Shown piece after piece: positions 31,736 through 41,400 of a DNA stretch of 64,000 nt. Source of the stretch: Streptomyces sp. 6-11-2 (GTDB lineage: Bacteria > Actinomycetota > Actinomycetes > Streptomycetales > Streptomycetaceae). The stretch covers positions 248,001 through 312,000 of the forward strand of contig NZ_BJOR01000002.1 of assembly GCF_006540305.1 (NCBI RefSeq), given 5' to 3'. Position 1 is the first letter of the stretch; every line of letters begins with the position of its first letter. The position numbers were made by a program, and so were the translations under genes. Under the pieces are notes generated by a model that had not been told where the DNA came from, did not search any database, and saw nothing but the letters and a program-made list of their open reading frames with translations.

Positions 31736-32635
31736 ATGGACACCATCACGCTCGGACACGTGGAGATCACCCGTGTCGTAGAGCTGCCCGCCAAAGGCCG
31801 CGCCCGCGACTACGTCTTCCCCGACGTGCCCGTGGAGCACTGGCGGGCGCACGAGAAGTGGCTCGCCCCCACCTTCCTGGACCCGGCCGCGGACGAGGTC
31901 CACATGATGATCCAGACCTGGCTGATCCGCAGCGAGGGCCGGACGATCCTGATCGACACCGGTGTCGGCAACGACCGGGAGCGTCCGGCCATGCCGTCCT
32001 TCCACCATCTGCACACGAACTACCTCGGAGAGCTGGCCGCGGCGGGCGTCCGCGCGCAGGACGTGGACACGGTGATCTGCACCCATGTCCACAGCGACCA
32101 CGTCGGCTGGAACACCTGCCTGACCGACGACGGAGAGTGGCGGCCGACCTTCCCCAACGCCCGGTACGTCATCGCGCGCGCCGACTTCGACTACTGGAAC
32201 CCGGCCAACGGACACCGGACCCGCTCCGGCGCCCAGATGGCCAACGTCTTCGAGGACAGCGTCGCCCCCGTGCACCAGGCCGGACAGACCGTGCTGTGGG
32301 AGGGCGACCACTACGACATCGACACCCAGCTCCGTATCGAGCCCGCCCCCGGTCATACGCCTGGCTCCTCCGTCGTATGGCTGCGGTCGGGTGCTGAACG
32401 AGCGGTCTTCTCCGGGGACCTGTTGCACAGCCCCTTGCAGATCGCGGAGCCGGACGACTGCCCCGGCTTCGACGAGGACGAAGCCCGCGCGCGGATCAGC
32501 CGACGCCGGGTGCTGGGGGAGGCCGCGGATCGGGGCGCCCTGCTGTTCCCCGCGCATTTCCCCGGGCCGGGCGCAGCCGAAGTGCGACGCGTCGGCGACC
32601 GTTTCGCGGTGAAGGAGTGGGCGGCATGGCGGTGA
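31736..32635 (+). CDS. MBL-fold metallo-hydrolase
   Basis: A 299-residue metallo-beta-lactamase-fold protein of the AHL-lactonase/AttM-like branch. The zinc-binding HxHxDH is present as HVHSDHVGW. Further ligands are His in PAPGHTPGS, Asp in VFSGDLLHS and His in FPAHFPGPG. The N-terminus is extended and contains LIDTGVGN. Such enzymes hydrolyse lactones or other esters in the cytoplasm. ATG 31736 follows a GGGG run 4 nt upstream. A perfect palindrome lies 36 bp before it. The natural substrate cannot be deduced. Confidence 0.88.
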   Translation: MDTITLGHVEITRVVELPAKGRARDYVFPDVPVEHWRAHEKWLAPTFLDPAADEVHMMIQTWLIRSEGRTILIDTGVGNDRERPAMPSFHHLHTNYLGELAAAGVRAQDVDTVICTHVHSDHVGWNTCLTDDGEWRPTFPNARYVIARADFDYWNPANGHRTRSGAQMANVFEDSVAPVHQAGQTVLWEGDHYDIDTQLRIEPAPGHTPGSSVVWLRSGAERAVFSGDLLHSPLQIAEPDDCPGFDEDEARARISRRRVLGEAADRGALLFPAHFPGPGAAEVRRVGDRFAVKEWAAWR

Positions 32636-32901
32636 GGGCGTTACGCCGCATTCTCATCGCGCTTGGTCCTCCACCCCCTGTTTCCGGACGGGCAACTCGT
32701 CGGCTGAGAGCACAAAAACGGCCGCCGAATGACCTGACTGCGCAGCCCGGCCGCCTCCGAGCCGCTGTTGCGATCACGCGGGTGATCGGTATGGAATGAA
32801 TCGCCGAACGCCGCTTGCCCCCGACTGCATGGCCTGCCTGCCCGGTGCACAGCCGGAGGCGGGCACCGGATCTTCAAAACCGTGACGCTCTGGGAGAATT
32901 C

Positions 32902-33369
32902 ATGGCCGCGAAGCCCCCTGTTCCCCCGTTCACGCGGGAGAGTGCGATCGAGAAGGTCCGCCTCGCCGAGGACGCGTGGAACACCCGGGACCCTGAGCGT
33001 GTGGCCCTCGCCTACACGGTCGACAGTCGCTGGCGTAACCGTGCTGAATTCGTCAACGGGCGCGAGGAGATCGTCGCCTTCCTCACCAGGAAGTGGACCA
33101 GGGAGCAGGAGTACCGGCTCATCAAGGAGTTGTGGGCCTTCGAGGAGAACCGCATCGCCGTACGGTTCGCCTACGAGTGCCACGACGACTCGGGCAACTG
33201 GTTCCGCTCGTACGGGAACGAGAACTGGGAATTCGACGAGCAGGGCCTGATGCGGGTCCGCCTGGCATGTATCAACGACCTCCCGATCAAGGAAGAGGAA
33301 CGCACGTACCACTGGCCCCGTGGCCGTCGTCCCGACGACCACCCGGGGCTGAGCGACCTGGGTTTCTAG
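32902..33369 (+). CDS. DUF1348 NTF2-like protein
   Basis: A 155-residue protein of the DUF1348 (nuclear transport factor 2-like) family. The typical segments are present: [79 protein letters not shown] and a C-terminal [14 protein letters not shown]. The family is widespread and uncharacterised; the fold forms a cone-shaped ligand pocket. GGGAGA lies 5 nt before ATG 32902. Length is standard, so it is intact. It could be co-transcribed with the upstream MBL-fold gene, 266 bp away. Confidence 0.9.
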   Translation: MAAKPPVPPFTRESAIEKVRLAEDAWNTRDPERVALAYTVDSRWRNRAEFVNGREEIVAFLTRKWTREQEYRLIKELWAFEENRIAVRFAYECHDDSGNWFRSYGNENWEFDEQGLMRVRLACINDLPIKEEERTYHWPRGRRPDDHPGLSDLGF

Positions 33370-33838
33370 TTCTCGGTCTGGAGTTGGTTCTGCGCGGTGG
33401 TGGGCGAGGCGATGACGCCGGCCAGGGAGAGGGACGGCGACCGCGATGAGGAAGTGGGCGGGGGAGTAGGGGCTGCCGGTAAAGGAGTCAGCCATGTCCC
33501 GGCGTAGGGTGCCACTCCGCCGAAGAGTGCGGCACCGACGTTGAAGGGGAGGGCGAAGCCGGGGTAGCGGGTGAAGGTCTCGGCGAAGAAGGCGGGAAAG
33601 ACAGCGTCGTTGAGCGAGAAGATGGCGAGGAAGACGACGAGCACCACTGTTGAGACGGCGATTCAGCCCAGGGACATCACCATCCTCAGCGGGTGGCTGA
33701 GCACGGACAGGAGGAGGATGCCGCGAGGAGCATCCTTCTGCGGCCGAACCGGTCCGACAGCGCCGCGGTGCAGGGGATGAGGGCGATGGAGCAGGTGAGC
33801 GCGATGGTGACCACCAGGTTGGAGTCGGCCTCGCTCAT
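33366..33838 (-). pseudogene. Frameshifted remnant of an MHS-type MFS transporter
   Basis: Two minus-strand frames carry pieces of one transporter. The first, from ATG 33838, encodes a membrane segment then ALSDRFGRRRMLLAAS, the MFS loop with DRxGRR. The second, ending at 33366, encodes VVFLAIFSLNDAVFPAFFAE followed by FALPFNVGAALFGGVAPY, typical of metabolite:H+ symporters. A frameshift near 33690 separates them, and both the N-terminal and C-terminal regions are missing. It is non-functional. It lies beside other fragments, marking a decay hotspot. Confidence 0.7.
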
Positions 33839-33843
33839 GCCGG

Positions 33844-34146
33844 TCACTGGCGATGCGCACGCCATTCGGGGGCGAGGATCGCCCAGAGCTCTTTGTCGTG
33901 ACGGGTGCCGCCGTAGGGCCAGTACTCGCGCCGCACGCCCTCGTGTGTCATGCCGAGCCGCTTGGCCACGGCGGAGCTGCGCGCGTTGTCGGCTCGGCAG
34001 TGCCACTCGGCCCGGTGCATCCCGCGGGTGGTGAACGCCCACTCCAGCAAGGTGCGGCACGCCTCCGTGACCAGGCCGTGGCCTTCGGCGGCCGGCTCCA
34101 GCCAGCAACCGATCTCGCACGAACCCGAGGCGGCGTCGAAGCCAGC
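33844..34146 (-). pseudogene. C-terminal part of a RimJ/RimL-type GNAT acetyltransferase
   Basis: The minus-strand frame reads FDAASGSCEIGCWLEPAAEG, then GLVTEACRTLLEWAF, RAEWHCRADNARSSAVAKRL and REYWPYGGTRHDKELWAILA to the stop at 33844. This is the acetyl-CoA-binding and C-terminal half of a ribosomal-protein-type acetyltransferase. The N-terminal half is absent; the DNA changes directly into a P-loop protein start at about 34146. The ATG at 34050 (MLEWAFTTRG) could still allow a 68-residue product, but that would lack the motif A loop. Confidence 0.7.
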
Positions 34147-34213
34147 GCCGGTGCAACTCGTCGACCAAAGTGGTCTTCCCGCTCCCGAAGGCGCCGTTCA
34201 CCCAGATGATCAC
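34147..34213 (-). pseudogene. N-terminal fragment of a P-loop ATP-binding protein
   Basis: From GTG 34213 about 22 codons encode VIIWVNGAFGSGKTTLVDEL, the start and Walker A of a common Streptomyces kinase-like ATPase (usual form IIWVNGAFGSGKTT). The rest of that gene is missing and the sequence runs into a GNAT C-terminal half in another frame. It is a deletion junction. Confidence 0.65.
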
Positions 34214-34347
34214 GCGTGTCTTCCGTCTTGGACCACCGTCACTTGGTTCACACGCTATGCCTGGACGACCAACGGTCGACACCAGTGCCAGGCACCACAG
34301 GGAGTGACGGCGACGGCTTCACCTCACGCGGGAATCTGGTCGAGGAG

Positions 34348-35490
34348 TCACTCCGCTTCCTGGTGGGAGGCGAAGAACTCGACCATTCGCTCCAGGCCCC
34401 GATCGCCGAACATGGTCTCCAGACTGGCGGCGGACTCGGCGGCGGATGCTTCACTGCGCGGGAAGAGTGCTTTCTCGTACGCGGCCAGGGCCGCCTCTGT
34501 GTCGCCGGGGTGGCCGGCGATCGCCTGGCCGAGTTCGGCTCCGTCGAGCATGGCCAGGTTGGCGCCCTCCCCGGCGAAGGGCGACATCAGATGCGCGGCG
34601 TCGCCGAGCAGGGTCACGCCCGGGGCATGGTCCCAGCGGTGCCCGACGGGCAGGGCGTGGATGCGGCGGGGAACGAGCGCACCGTCGGCGTCCGCGATGA
34701 GGGCACGCAGGCTCTCGTCCCAGCCGTCGAAGTGGGACAGAACCGCGGCCCTGGCGGCGGCGCTGTCGCCGAAGTCGATCGTGTCGATCCAGTCCTCGGC
34801 GGCCCTGAGAGCGGTGTAGACGTGGAGGCTGCCGTCGGTCTCCCGGTGTGCGAGGAAACCTCGCTGATCACCGAGGCAGATGAAGAACCCGTCGCCGAGG
34901 AGGGCAGCGCTGCCCGGGTGTCGGGTGTCGGCGTCGTGCAGATCGGTCTCGACGAAGGAAATGCCGGTGTAGGCGGGCTTGGCCGGGGAGAGCAGCGGAC
35001 GGATGCGCGACCAGGCGCCGTCGGCCCCGATCAGGAGGTCGGTGGTGATGGTGGTTCCGTCGGCGAACGTCACCTCGTGGCGTCGGTCGTCCAGCGGGCG
35101 GGCGCCGCTCACCTTCGTGCCCCAGCGGATCGTCCCGTCCGGGAGGGACTCCAGCAGCAACTCGCGCAGCTTGCCCCGGTCCACTTCGGGGCGGTCCCCG
35201 GTGCCGTCGTCCCCCGCGGACAGGTGCACGGTGCCGTCAGGGCCGACCAGGCGCATGGCCTGACCACCGCTGTGAATGATCTTGCGGAAACCATCGTGGA
35301 GATCGGCGGCGTGCAGTGCCTTCTGGCCGCTGTCCTCGTGGATGTCGAGCATGCCGCCCTGCGTGCGGGCGTTTGCCGAGGCCTCCAGTTCGAAGATGGT
35401 CGACTCGATGCCGCTGACGTGCAGGACGCGGGCGGCGGTGAGGCCGCCGAGACCTCCGCCGATGATCGCGACGGGGTGGTGGGACGTCAT
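34348..35490 (-). CDS. Tet(X)-like FAD monooxygenase
   Basis: A 380-residue class A flavoprotein monooxygenase. It has the FAD motif VAIIGGGLGGLTAARVL (residues 7-23), the DG motif LLIGADGAWSRIRPLL and the GD motif VTLLGDAAHLMSPFAGEGAN, which is the Tet(X)/salicylate-hydroxylase-like form. Relatives hydroxylate tetracyclines or other aromatics. GGAG lies 7 nt before ATG 35490. The promoter region holds a perfect 18-bp palindrome (35543-35560) that also occurs before the neighbouring TetR gene, so the monooxygenase is very likely repressed by that regulator and induced by its ligand, perhaps the substrate. Confidence 0.9.
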   Translation of the reverse strand: MTSHHPVAIIGGGLGGLTAARVLHVSGIESTIFELEASANARTQGGMLDIHEDSGQKALHAADLHDGFRKIIHSGGQAMRLVGPDGTVHLSAGDDGTGDRPEVDRGKLRELLLESLPDGTIRWGTKVSGARPLDDRRHEVTFADGTTITTDLLIGADGAWSRIRPLLSPAKPAYTGISFVETDLHDADTRHPGSAALLGDGFFICLGDQRGFLAHRETDGSLHVYTALRAAEDWIDTIDFGDSAAARAAVLSHFDGWDESLRALIADADGALVPRRIHALPVGHRWDHAPGVTLLGDAAHLMSPFAGEGANLAMLDGAELGQAIAGHPGDTEAALAAYEKALFPRSEASAAESAASLETMFGDRGLERMVEFFASHQEAE

Positions 35491-35542
35491 CTCGTATCTC
35501 CAGATGGGCGCGAGTGTCGAACCTGTTCCGACGACTTCACGA

Positions 35543-35572
35543 TAACGAACGCGTTCGTTACGAACAAGTTCG
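35543..35572. promoter_or_regulatory. TetR-type operator before the Tet(X)-like gene
   Basis: TAACGAACGCGTTCGTTA (35543-35560) is a perfect 18-bp palindrome, immediately followed by CGAACAAGTTCG (35561-35572), a shorter inverted repeat with the same CGAAC arm. The core 14 bp recur upstream of the TetR gene. Confidence 0.8.
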
Positions 35573-35687
35573 GAATGGAGTATGGAAGCCGAAGGGCGGC
35601 ACGGCGGCACGGCAACGCGTCACCTCGCGGACGCGGTGCCGCTCAAGGTGAATGGTCAGGCTGGTGGGACCGGAGGCCGGGGAGCGT

Positions 35688-36383
35688 TCAGCCCGGGGTG
35701 CCGGGAAGCGGGGTGTGAATGATGCCGTTGATCAGAACGTCGAAGCCCCAGGACAGCCGATGCTCGGCCGAACCGGCGAGCAGGGCGGGCATGTGCGCCT
35801 TGATCATCGGGTGGGTGGCCTCGTCCACGGCATGCACGGCGCGGGTGAGGGCGTTCCAGTCGTCCTGGAGTCCGGGGGAGCTTTCCTGTGTCCCGTGCTC
35901 CGCGGCAGTGGCCGTGGCGTACTGCAGCAGCTTGTCGATCCCCCAGGCCACCTGCTCCTGGGCTGCGCCACTGCGGGAGAGCAGGCTCAGCACGCGCTCG
36001 ACGAGGTTCAGGTAGTTCTCGCCGCTCGGGCGCGCCACGAGAGCCGAGCGGGCCAGTTGCGGGTGTGCGAACAGGACGCGGGTGTACGAGGTGAGCACCG
36101 CGACGAGCTGATCGCGCCAGTCGGCTCCGGCGTCACCGGCGGTCAGGTCGACTTCTCCCAGCAGCGCGTCCAGGACGGCCGCGTGCAGTTCGGCGGTGTT
36201 GGCCACGTAGACGTACAGCGAGGACGGGCCGGTGTCCAGCTCCTGCGCAAGACGGCGCATGGTCACCTTTTCCAGCCCCTCGGAGCGCATGATCCGCACG
36301 GCGGTGTCGACGATCCCCCGTCGAGTCAGGGCCGGCTTGGCCGGACGCTCACGGCGGCTGATCGGTTCTCGCTGGGCAGTCAT
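35688..36383 (-). CDS. TetR-family repressor
   Basis: A 231-residue regulator. The N-terminal helix-turn-helix covers about residues 20-65 (RRGIVDTAVRIMRSEGLEKV and MRRLAQELDTGPSSLYVYV). The C-terminal ligand-binding domain resembles TetR_C of drug regulators. It lies upstream of the Tet(X)-like gene on the same strand. ATG 36383 sits just after GGGGG. A 14-bp palindrome 13 bp before the start matches the operator of the monooxygenase gene, predicting autorepression and control of that enzyme. Confidence 0.9.
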   Translation of the reverse strand: MTAQREPISRRERPAKPALTRRGIVDTAVRIMRSEGLEKVTMRRLAQELDTGPSSLYVYVANTAELHAAVLDALLGEVDLTAGDAGADWRDQLVAVLTSYTRVLFAHPQLARSALVARPSGENYLNLVERVLSLLSRSGAAQEQVAWGIDKLLQYATATAAEHGTQESSPGLQDDWNALTRAVHAVDEATHPMIKAHMPALLAGSAEHRLSWGFDVLINGIIHTPLPGTPG

Positions 36384-36393
36384 CCCCCGATCG

Positions 36394-36410
36394 TAACGAA
36401 CGCGTTCGTC
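36394..36410. promoter_or_regulatory. Autoregulatory operator of the TetR gene
   Basis: ACGAACGCGTTCGT at 36396-36409 is a perfect palindrome and is identical to the core of the palindrome at 35543-35560. It lies 10-30 bp upstream of the TetR start codon. Confidence 0.8.
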
Positions 36411-36660
36411 AGCCAGGGCTGCTGGGCGTGACGGGGCGTATCGCTCTCCCCGCTGGCGCAGCTCGGCAAGGATCGGAAACAGGACGCGGCCAGTCTGAGA
36501 ATCGAAAGGAATCCACTGGCCAAACTGCTGGTGCAGCCCGCCCTCGGGCTGACGGTGCCCCGACCGTTGGAGCTTCGGACCGGATGCCGCAGGCTGCTGG
36601 GATCCTTGCCCCGGGAAAATGGTTCGACGGCTTCGCGGTGCCCTGCCACAGTGGCGCACC

Positions 36661-37608
36661 ATGGATGACTCCGGTCTCGTGACCGCGGCGGACGTGCGGC
36701 TCATGCAGGGCCTGGCGCAACGGGTTACGGCTGTCCGTCCCGATCTGGTGAACAGCGACGCGACGTGGGGAGAGCTGGCCTGGAACTGGGGCAGGGGGCA
36801 CGCGTCCGACGGCGGGAGCTGGCTGCGGCGACTGTGGTTCTCCGGTGACGATTTGGTCGCGTGGGGCTGGGCCTGTCTGCCACACCGGGTGAGGCGGAGC
36901 GACGGGTCGGTGAAAGACGTCACCAGCGCCTATCTGGGACATCAGGTCCATCCCGACCACCGCGAGCTGGTGGACGAGGTGATCGACTGGTACGACGGTG
37001 TGACGGTCGGCATCGAGCGTACGGTGATGCCGCAGGCCGCCGATGAGTTCGCCCTGAAGCGATGGGCGGCGCACGGCTATGAGACCGATCCGGCCTCGCT
37101 CGGCGACATGGGCTCCTGGACTCAACTCAATGAGCGGGACCTCGACGACGTGGAACAGCCGGTGCTGCCGGACGGATTCCGATTCCGCACCGCCGACGAG
37201 GCCGGGCCACAGGCCGCGGTCCAGGCCCATGTCGACGCCTGGGCTCCGTCACCGTTTACAGCCGAGGGCTACGAGGGCGTCCGGCGGACACCGCCGTACC
37301 GCGGCGACCTGCACGTCCTGGTGGAGGCGCCGGACGGAACGATGGCCGCATCGACGATCATGTGGCTCGACGAGGCGAACAGGACCGCCGAATTCGAGCC
37401 GGTCGGAACACATTCGGACTACCGGCGGCTCGGACTGGGCAGGGCGATGCTGCTGCACGGGATGCATCTGGCACGGGAGGCCGGGGCCCATCACATGACG
37501 GTGGCCTGTCTGGGGGCGCCGGGGCATCCCCAGGCGCGCGGGCTGTACTACAGCGTCGGGTTCCGGGAGTTCACACGAGATGCGCCGCTCATCAAGACCG
37601 GGGGCTGA
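36661..37608 (+). CDS. Tandem-domain GNAT acetyltransferase
   Basis: A protein of about 315 residues with two acetyltransferase-like halves. The N-terminal half (WLRRLWFSGDDLVAWGWACL) lacks an acetyl-CoA loop. The C-terminal half has motif A in THSDYRRLGLGRAMLLHGMH and ends GLYYSVGFREFTRDAPL. Two-domain GNATs of this kind are common in Streptomyces and often uncharacterised. ATG 36661 (MDDSGLVTAADV) fits the start of homologous proteins; an in-frame ATG at 36619 would add 14 basic residues. No clear ribosome binding site decides between them. Confidence 0.85.
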   Translation: MDDSGLVTAADVRLMQGLAQRVTAVRPDLVNSDATWGELAWNWGRGHASDGGSWLRRLWFSGDDLVAWGWACLPHRVRRSDGSVKDVTSAYLGHQVHPDHRELVDEVIDWYDGVTVGIERTVMPQAADEFALKRWAAHGYETDPASLGDMGSWTQLNERDLDDVEQPVLPDGFRFRTADEAGPQAAVQAHVDAWAPSPFTAEGYEGVRRTPPYRGDLHVLVEAPDGTMAASTIMWLDEANRTAEFEPVGTHSDYRRLGLGRAMLLHGMHLAREAGAHHMTVACLGAPGHPQARGLYYSVGFREFTRDAPLIKTGG

Positions 37609-37698
37609 AGCGTGTTGCGGAAGTGCGTGCGGTGACGGACCGGCCGTAGTACCCCTGGACAGTCCTGGATCCATGTCTGTTCTCTTCGGGAGTCGTCG

Positions 37699-38046
37699 GT
37701 GGCCGTTCGCCGTGTCATGCCCATCATCCAGTCAGAGGCTGCGAAGGAGAGCCGGGACTTCTATGGTCTGCTGGGCTTTGAAGAGGTCATGAATCTCGGC
37801 TGGATCATGACTCTTGCCTCGCCGTCGAGTCCGGCAGCCCAGGTCAGCTTCATGACCGGCGACAGAACCGCCCCGGTTACCCCCGATATGAGCGTCGAAG
37901 TCGACGACGTGGAGGCGGCTTACGCGATCATGCGGGACAGCGGCGCGGAGATCGTTCACCCCCTGCAGGACGAGGAGTGGGGCGTACGGCGGTTCTTCGT
38001 CCGCGACCCCAACGGCCGCGTGGTCAATGTTCTGAGCCACCGCTGA
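37699..38046 (+). CDS. VOC-family bleomycin-resistance-like protein
   Basis: A 115-residue protein with the single-chain VOC layout. It starts with MPIIQSEAAKESRDFYGLLG, has MSVEVDDVEAAYAIMRDSGA as the start of module two and ends RRFFVRDPNGRVVNVLSHR. The family includes metal-dependent lyases and drug-sequestering proteins. GGGAG lies 7 nt before GTG 37699; ATG 37717 is an alternative. The stop is followed by a partly repeated copy of its last 15 bases. Function is not predictable. Confidence 0.85.
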   Translation: MAVRRVMPIIQSEAAKESRDFYGLLGFEEVMNLGWIMTLASPSSPAAQVSFMTGDRTAPVTPDMSVEVDDVEAAYAIMRDSGAEIVHPLQDEEWGVRRFFVRDPNGRVVNVLSHR

Positions 38047-38081
38047 CGCTGAGCCACCGCGCTCTCGGGCCGGTCGAGGGC

Positions 38082-38267
38082 TCAGCGCGCCGGCAGGTCG
38101 CGCAGCGACTTCGCGATCACGTCGGGGGCCTCTTCCGCCATGAAGTGGCCCCAGCGGACGGTCGAGTGGTTCAGGCCGGCGACCCGGGCGCCCCACAGGG
38201 CGGCGGCCTCGTACCCGAGGGCCGAGCCCCAGTCCTGCGGGAGCACCGAGACCTCCGAATCCCACCC
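38082..38267 (-). pseudogene. Haloalkane-dehalogenase-like alpha/beta hydrolase with internal deletion
   Basis: The minus-strand frame encodes VSVLPQDWGSALGYEAAALW, which matches the nucleophile elbow (DWGSALG) of haloalkane-dehalogenase-type hydrolases. It then passes within a few residues to VRWGHFMAEEAPDVIAKSLR, the C-terminal catalytic His region (normally GHFLPEEAP). About 150 residues between these sites are missing, as is the N-terminus. It is a relic. Confidence 0.65.
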
Positions 38268-38333
38268 GCTGCGGCGTGCCTTCGTCGCCGGACCGCCGCC
38301 GTACGCCCTGAGTCCGTCCCACCCCCTACGACA

Positions 38334-38376
38334 ACGTCGGCCGTCAAGACCACAACTCGGTCTTGACGGCCGACGT
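38334..38376. terminator. 18-bp perfect hairpin terminator
   Basis: 38334-38351 pairs perfectly with 38359-38376 around a 7-nt loop (acaactc). It lies 93 bp beyond the stop of the leftward GH31 gene. There is no U-tract. Confidence 0.8.
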
Positions 38377-38468
38377 CACGCCACGCAGTGCCCCGGCTCA
38401 GGCAACAGCGTCCCGGAGGGCCGGGCAGCGTCGGGGGTACGACTGGTCGGGGTGCCGCCGCGGCGGTG

Positions 38469-41400
38469 TCAGGCGCAGTGGAACTTCGCGTCCGCCCAGT
38501 CTCCGTGGTCGCCGGACTTCGTTCCGTCGGTGTCGGTGATGACGAGATGGACGTGACGGGCGCCGTCCAGCGGTACGTTCACCGGCACGGGGTCGGACTT
38601 GCCGCTGACGGTGGGGGAGGACCACAGCGTCTTTCCGTCGGCGACGACGGAGAAGGACACGCCGCCGTAGCCGTTGATCTCGTCGTCGATGCCGACGGTG
38701 GCGGTGAACGAGGAGCACTGGCCGCCGAGCCAGAACTCGATGTCGGAGTCGGCGTGCGCGCCGATGCCCTTGGCGTAGGTGGTGCCGTTCAGGGTGAGCG
38801 TATGGCCGTCGCCGGCCGCCGACTCTCCGTTGCTGCGGTCGCGTTCGGGCGGTCCCCAGCCGTTGGTGGCGTTCAGCCAGGGCAGATCACTGGCCCACGC
38901 GTCACCCTTGGGCGGGGCCGGCATGGTGCGCACCGCCGTCCGTTGCGTGGTGACCGTGTCCTGCCCCGCCGCGCGGTAGCGGGCGGTGCCGCTGAGCACG
39001 GCCTCGCCCACACCGGCGTCGGCCGGCGCGGTCACGGTGAACTCCGCGCTCGCCCGTTTCCCCGGCTCCAGACGGCCGACGGACCGCGCCGGCGAGACGG
39101 TCCAGCCGTCGGGTGCGCTCACGGACAACTCGGTGGCCCCGGCGCCCGTGCTACCCGCGGTGAACCCGACCGTGACCTTCTCGGACACGCCGGCGCCGGT
39201 CTCGGCGGGCGGCGCGACCGAGACCGTGCCCGTCGCCCCCGGGACCTTGCCGCCCACCGCGCTCGCGCCGTCCACGTCGACCTGGAAGGCCCGGTCGGTG
39301 CTGATGCTGCGGGTCTTGATCTGGACGACACCGCCCCGGTCGGAGGCGTCGTACCACCAGCCCCGGTCGGCGGCGTCGAAGGCGGCCTTGGAGGTGAATT
39401 GGGACAGCGCACCACCGTCCAGGCCCACGTGGTGCGGGGCGGAGCCGGTGTGCACCGTGAACTGGTACGGGCGGCTCTTCTGCTTGCCGGCGAAGTCACC
39501 GGCGTCGGCGCCGACCGCGATGCGCACCGCTCCCGCTCCGCTGTCCGGGGCGGTCACCGTCACCCGCTGCTCGGCGTACTTGCCCTGCCGGTGCTGCCGG
39601 GTGACACCGTCGTCCTCGTACAGCGTGAAGGAGGTGCGGCCCTGCGGGTAGATGTCCCAGGCGAGTGGGGAGTCCGCGGTGCGGTCCTGGTAGGAGTTGA
39701 TGCCGGGCCACATCGGGATCGACGCTCCCGCCTTGACGAACAGCGGCAGGGTGTCCAGGGGAGCCTGGTAGCCGTCGACGGTGGTCGGACCGTGGTAGGT
39801 GCGTCCGGACCAGTAGTCGATCCAGTCGCCCTTGGGCAGGTAGATGCCGTCGCGGACGGTGGTGTCGCTGTAGACGGGCGCGACCAGGAAGTCCTCGCCG
39901 GTGAGGAACTCGTACTTGGCGGCGTCACTCGCCGCCTTCGGGTCGTCGGGGTACTCCAGCGTCAGCGGCCGTACGGCGCCCACACCGGTGCGGTTGGCCT
40001 GCGCCGCATAGGTGTACATGTACGGCAGCAGGGATTCCTTCAACTTGAGGTACTTGCGGTTGATGCTGGTGTACGGCTCCCCGTACTGGTAGGGCTGCTT
40101 GTCCTTGGCGGCCCAGCCGTCCATCGTCATCACGGCCGGCAGGAACGACTTCCACTGCAGGTCGCGGGTGTAGGTCTTGGCGCTGCCACCGAAGATGCCG
40201 TCGACGTCGCCGCTGGTGTACGCGAGACCCGACATGGTGGCGCCGGCGTACGTGGGTATCTGCCAGCGGATGTAGTCCCAGCTGCCGGACTGGTCACCGC
40301 TCCACTGCACGCCGCAGCGCTGGGCGCCGGCCCAGCTCTCCGGGGCCCAGGTGAAGCCGCGCGCGTCGCTGTTGTCCTCGATGCCGCGGTAGGCGTCCTT
40401 GCACCCGTCCAGGGCGAACTTGTAGCCGGAGCCCACCCAGGCGACGTCCAGCTTGGCCACCCGCTGGCCCGCCTTGACCTGGTCGGCCAGTTTGTCCAGA
40501 CCGTCCTGGGTCCACAGACCCATCTGCATCGTGCGGTCGTTGAGGCCCTTGGCGGTCTCGGCGAGGTCCTCGTAGCCGCAGCCGTAGCCGTCGTTGACGA
40601 GCATCCAGCCCAGCGGCATGTCGTTCTTGACGTAGCCGTCGGCGACCTTGAGGGCGTCCAGGGTGTGCCGCTCGCCGCGGTTGGCGTTGTGCAGATAGCA
40701 GTCGGAGTCGCCGACCTCCAGGCCGTAGACCGGGGGAAGCATGGGGCGCCCGGTGAGCTTGGTGTACTGGCCGATGACGTCCTTGGTGGAACCGCCGGCG
40801 AAGTAGTAGGCGTCGAACCGGTTCTCCTGCTCGGTGGTGGTGACCGGGTCGGTGAACGCGTAGGTGCCGGGCGCGTAGGTGTTGCGGTAGACGCCGTAGC
40901 CCGCCGAGGAGAGGTAGAACGGCACCGAGTTGGGGTGTCCGCCCTCGTTCCAGTTGTAGTCGACGCCCACCTTGAGCGTCTTGCCGCGGTGCGAGGTGTT
41001 GCCGCTGCCGTTCTGCTCGCCCGTGCCGTAGAACTGCTCGTCGGCGCCGCGTGCGAGCGTCTGGGTGGTGGCGGTGCCGTCCCAGGTGATGCCGCGGGTC
41101 TCCTCCCACAGGCGGGTGCCGTCGGCGCGGTACAGGGCGAACCGCAGTGGCGACTTGTACACCCGCAGGGTCACCTTGTTCGTGGACAGTTCGTAGCGGT
41201 CACCGCGGTCGGTCCAGCGGGTGGCCGGTGGATCGCCCTGCGGCAGCACGATGTCGCCGCCGACGGGGTCGGTGAACGTGCCGTCCGGGGCCACCTCGAT
41301 GCGGAAGGTGTCGGCCGAGACGAAACCGACCCGGGCCTTCGCCGTGCCCGCCGTGAAGGTGTAGGAGGCGCCGGACCGGGAGAACCCGGTGACCGCCCCG

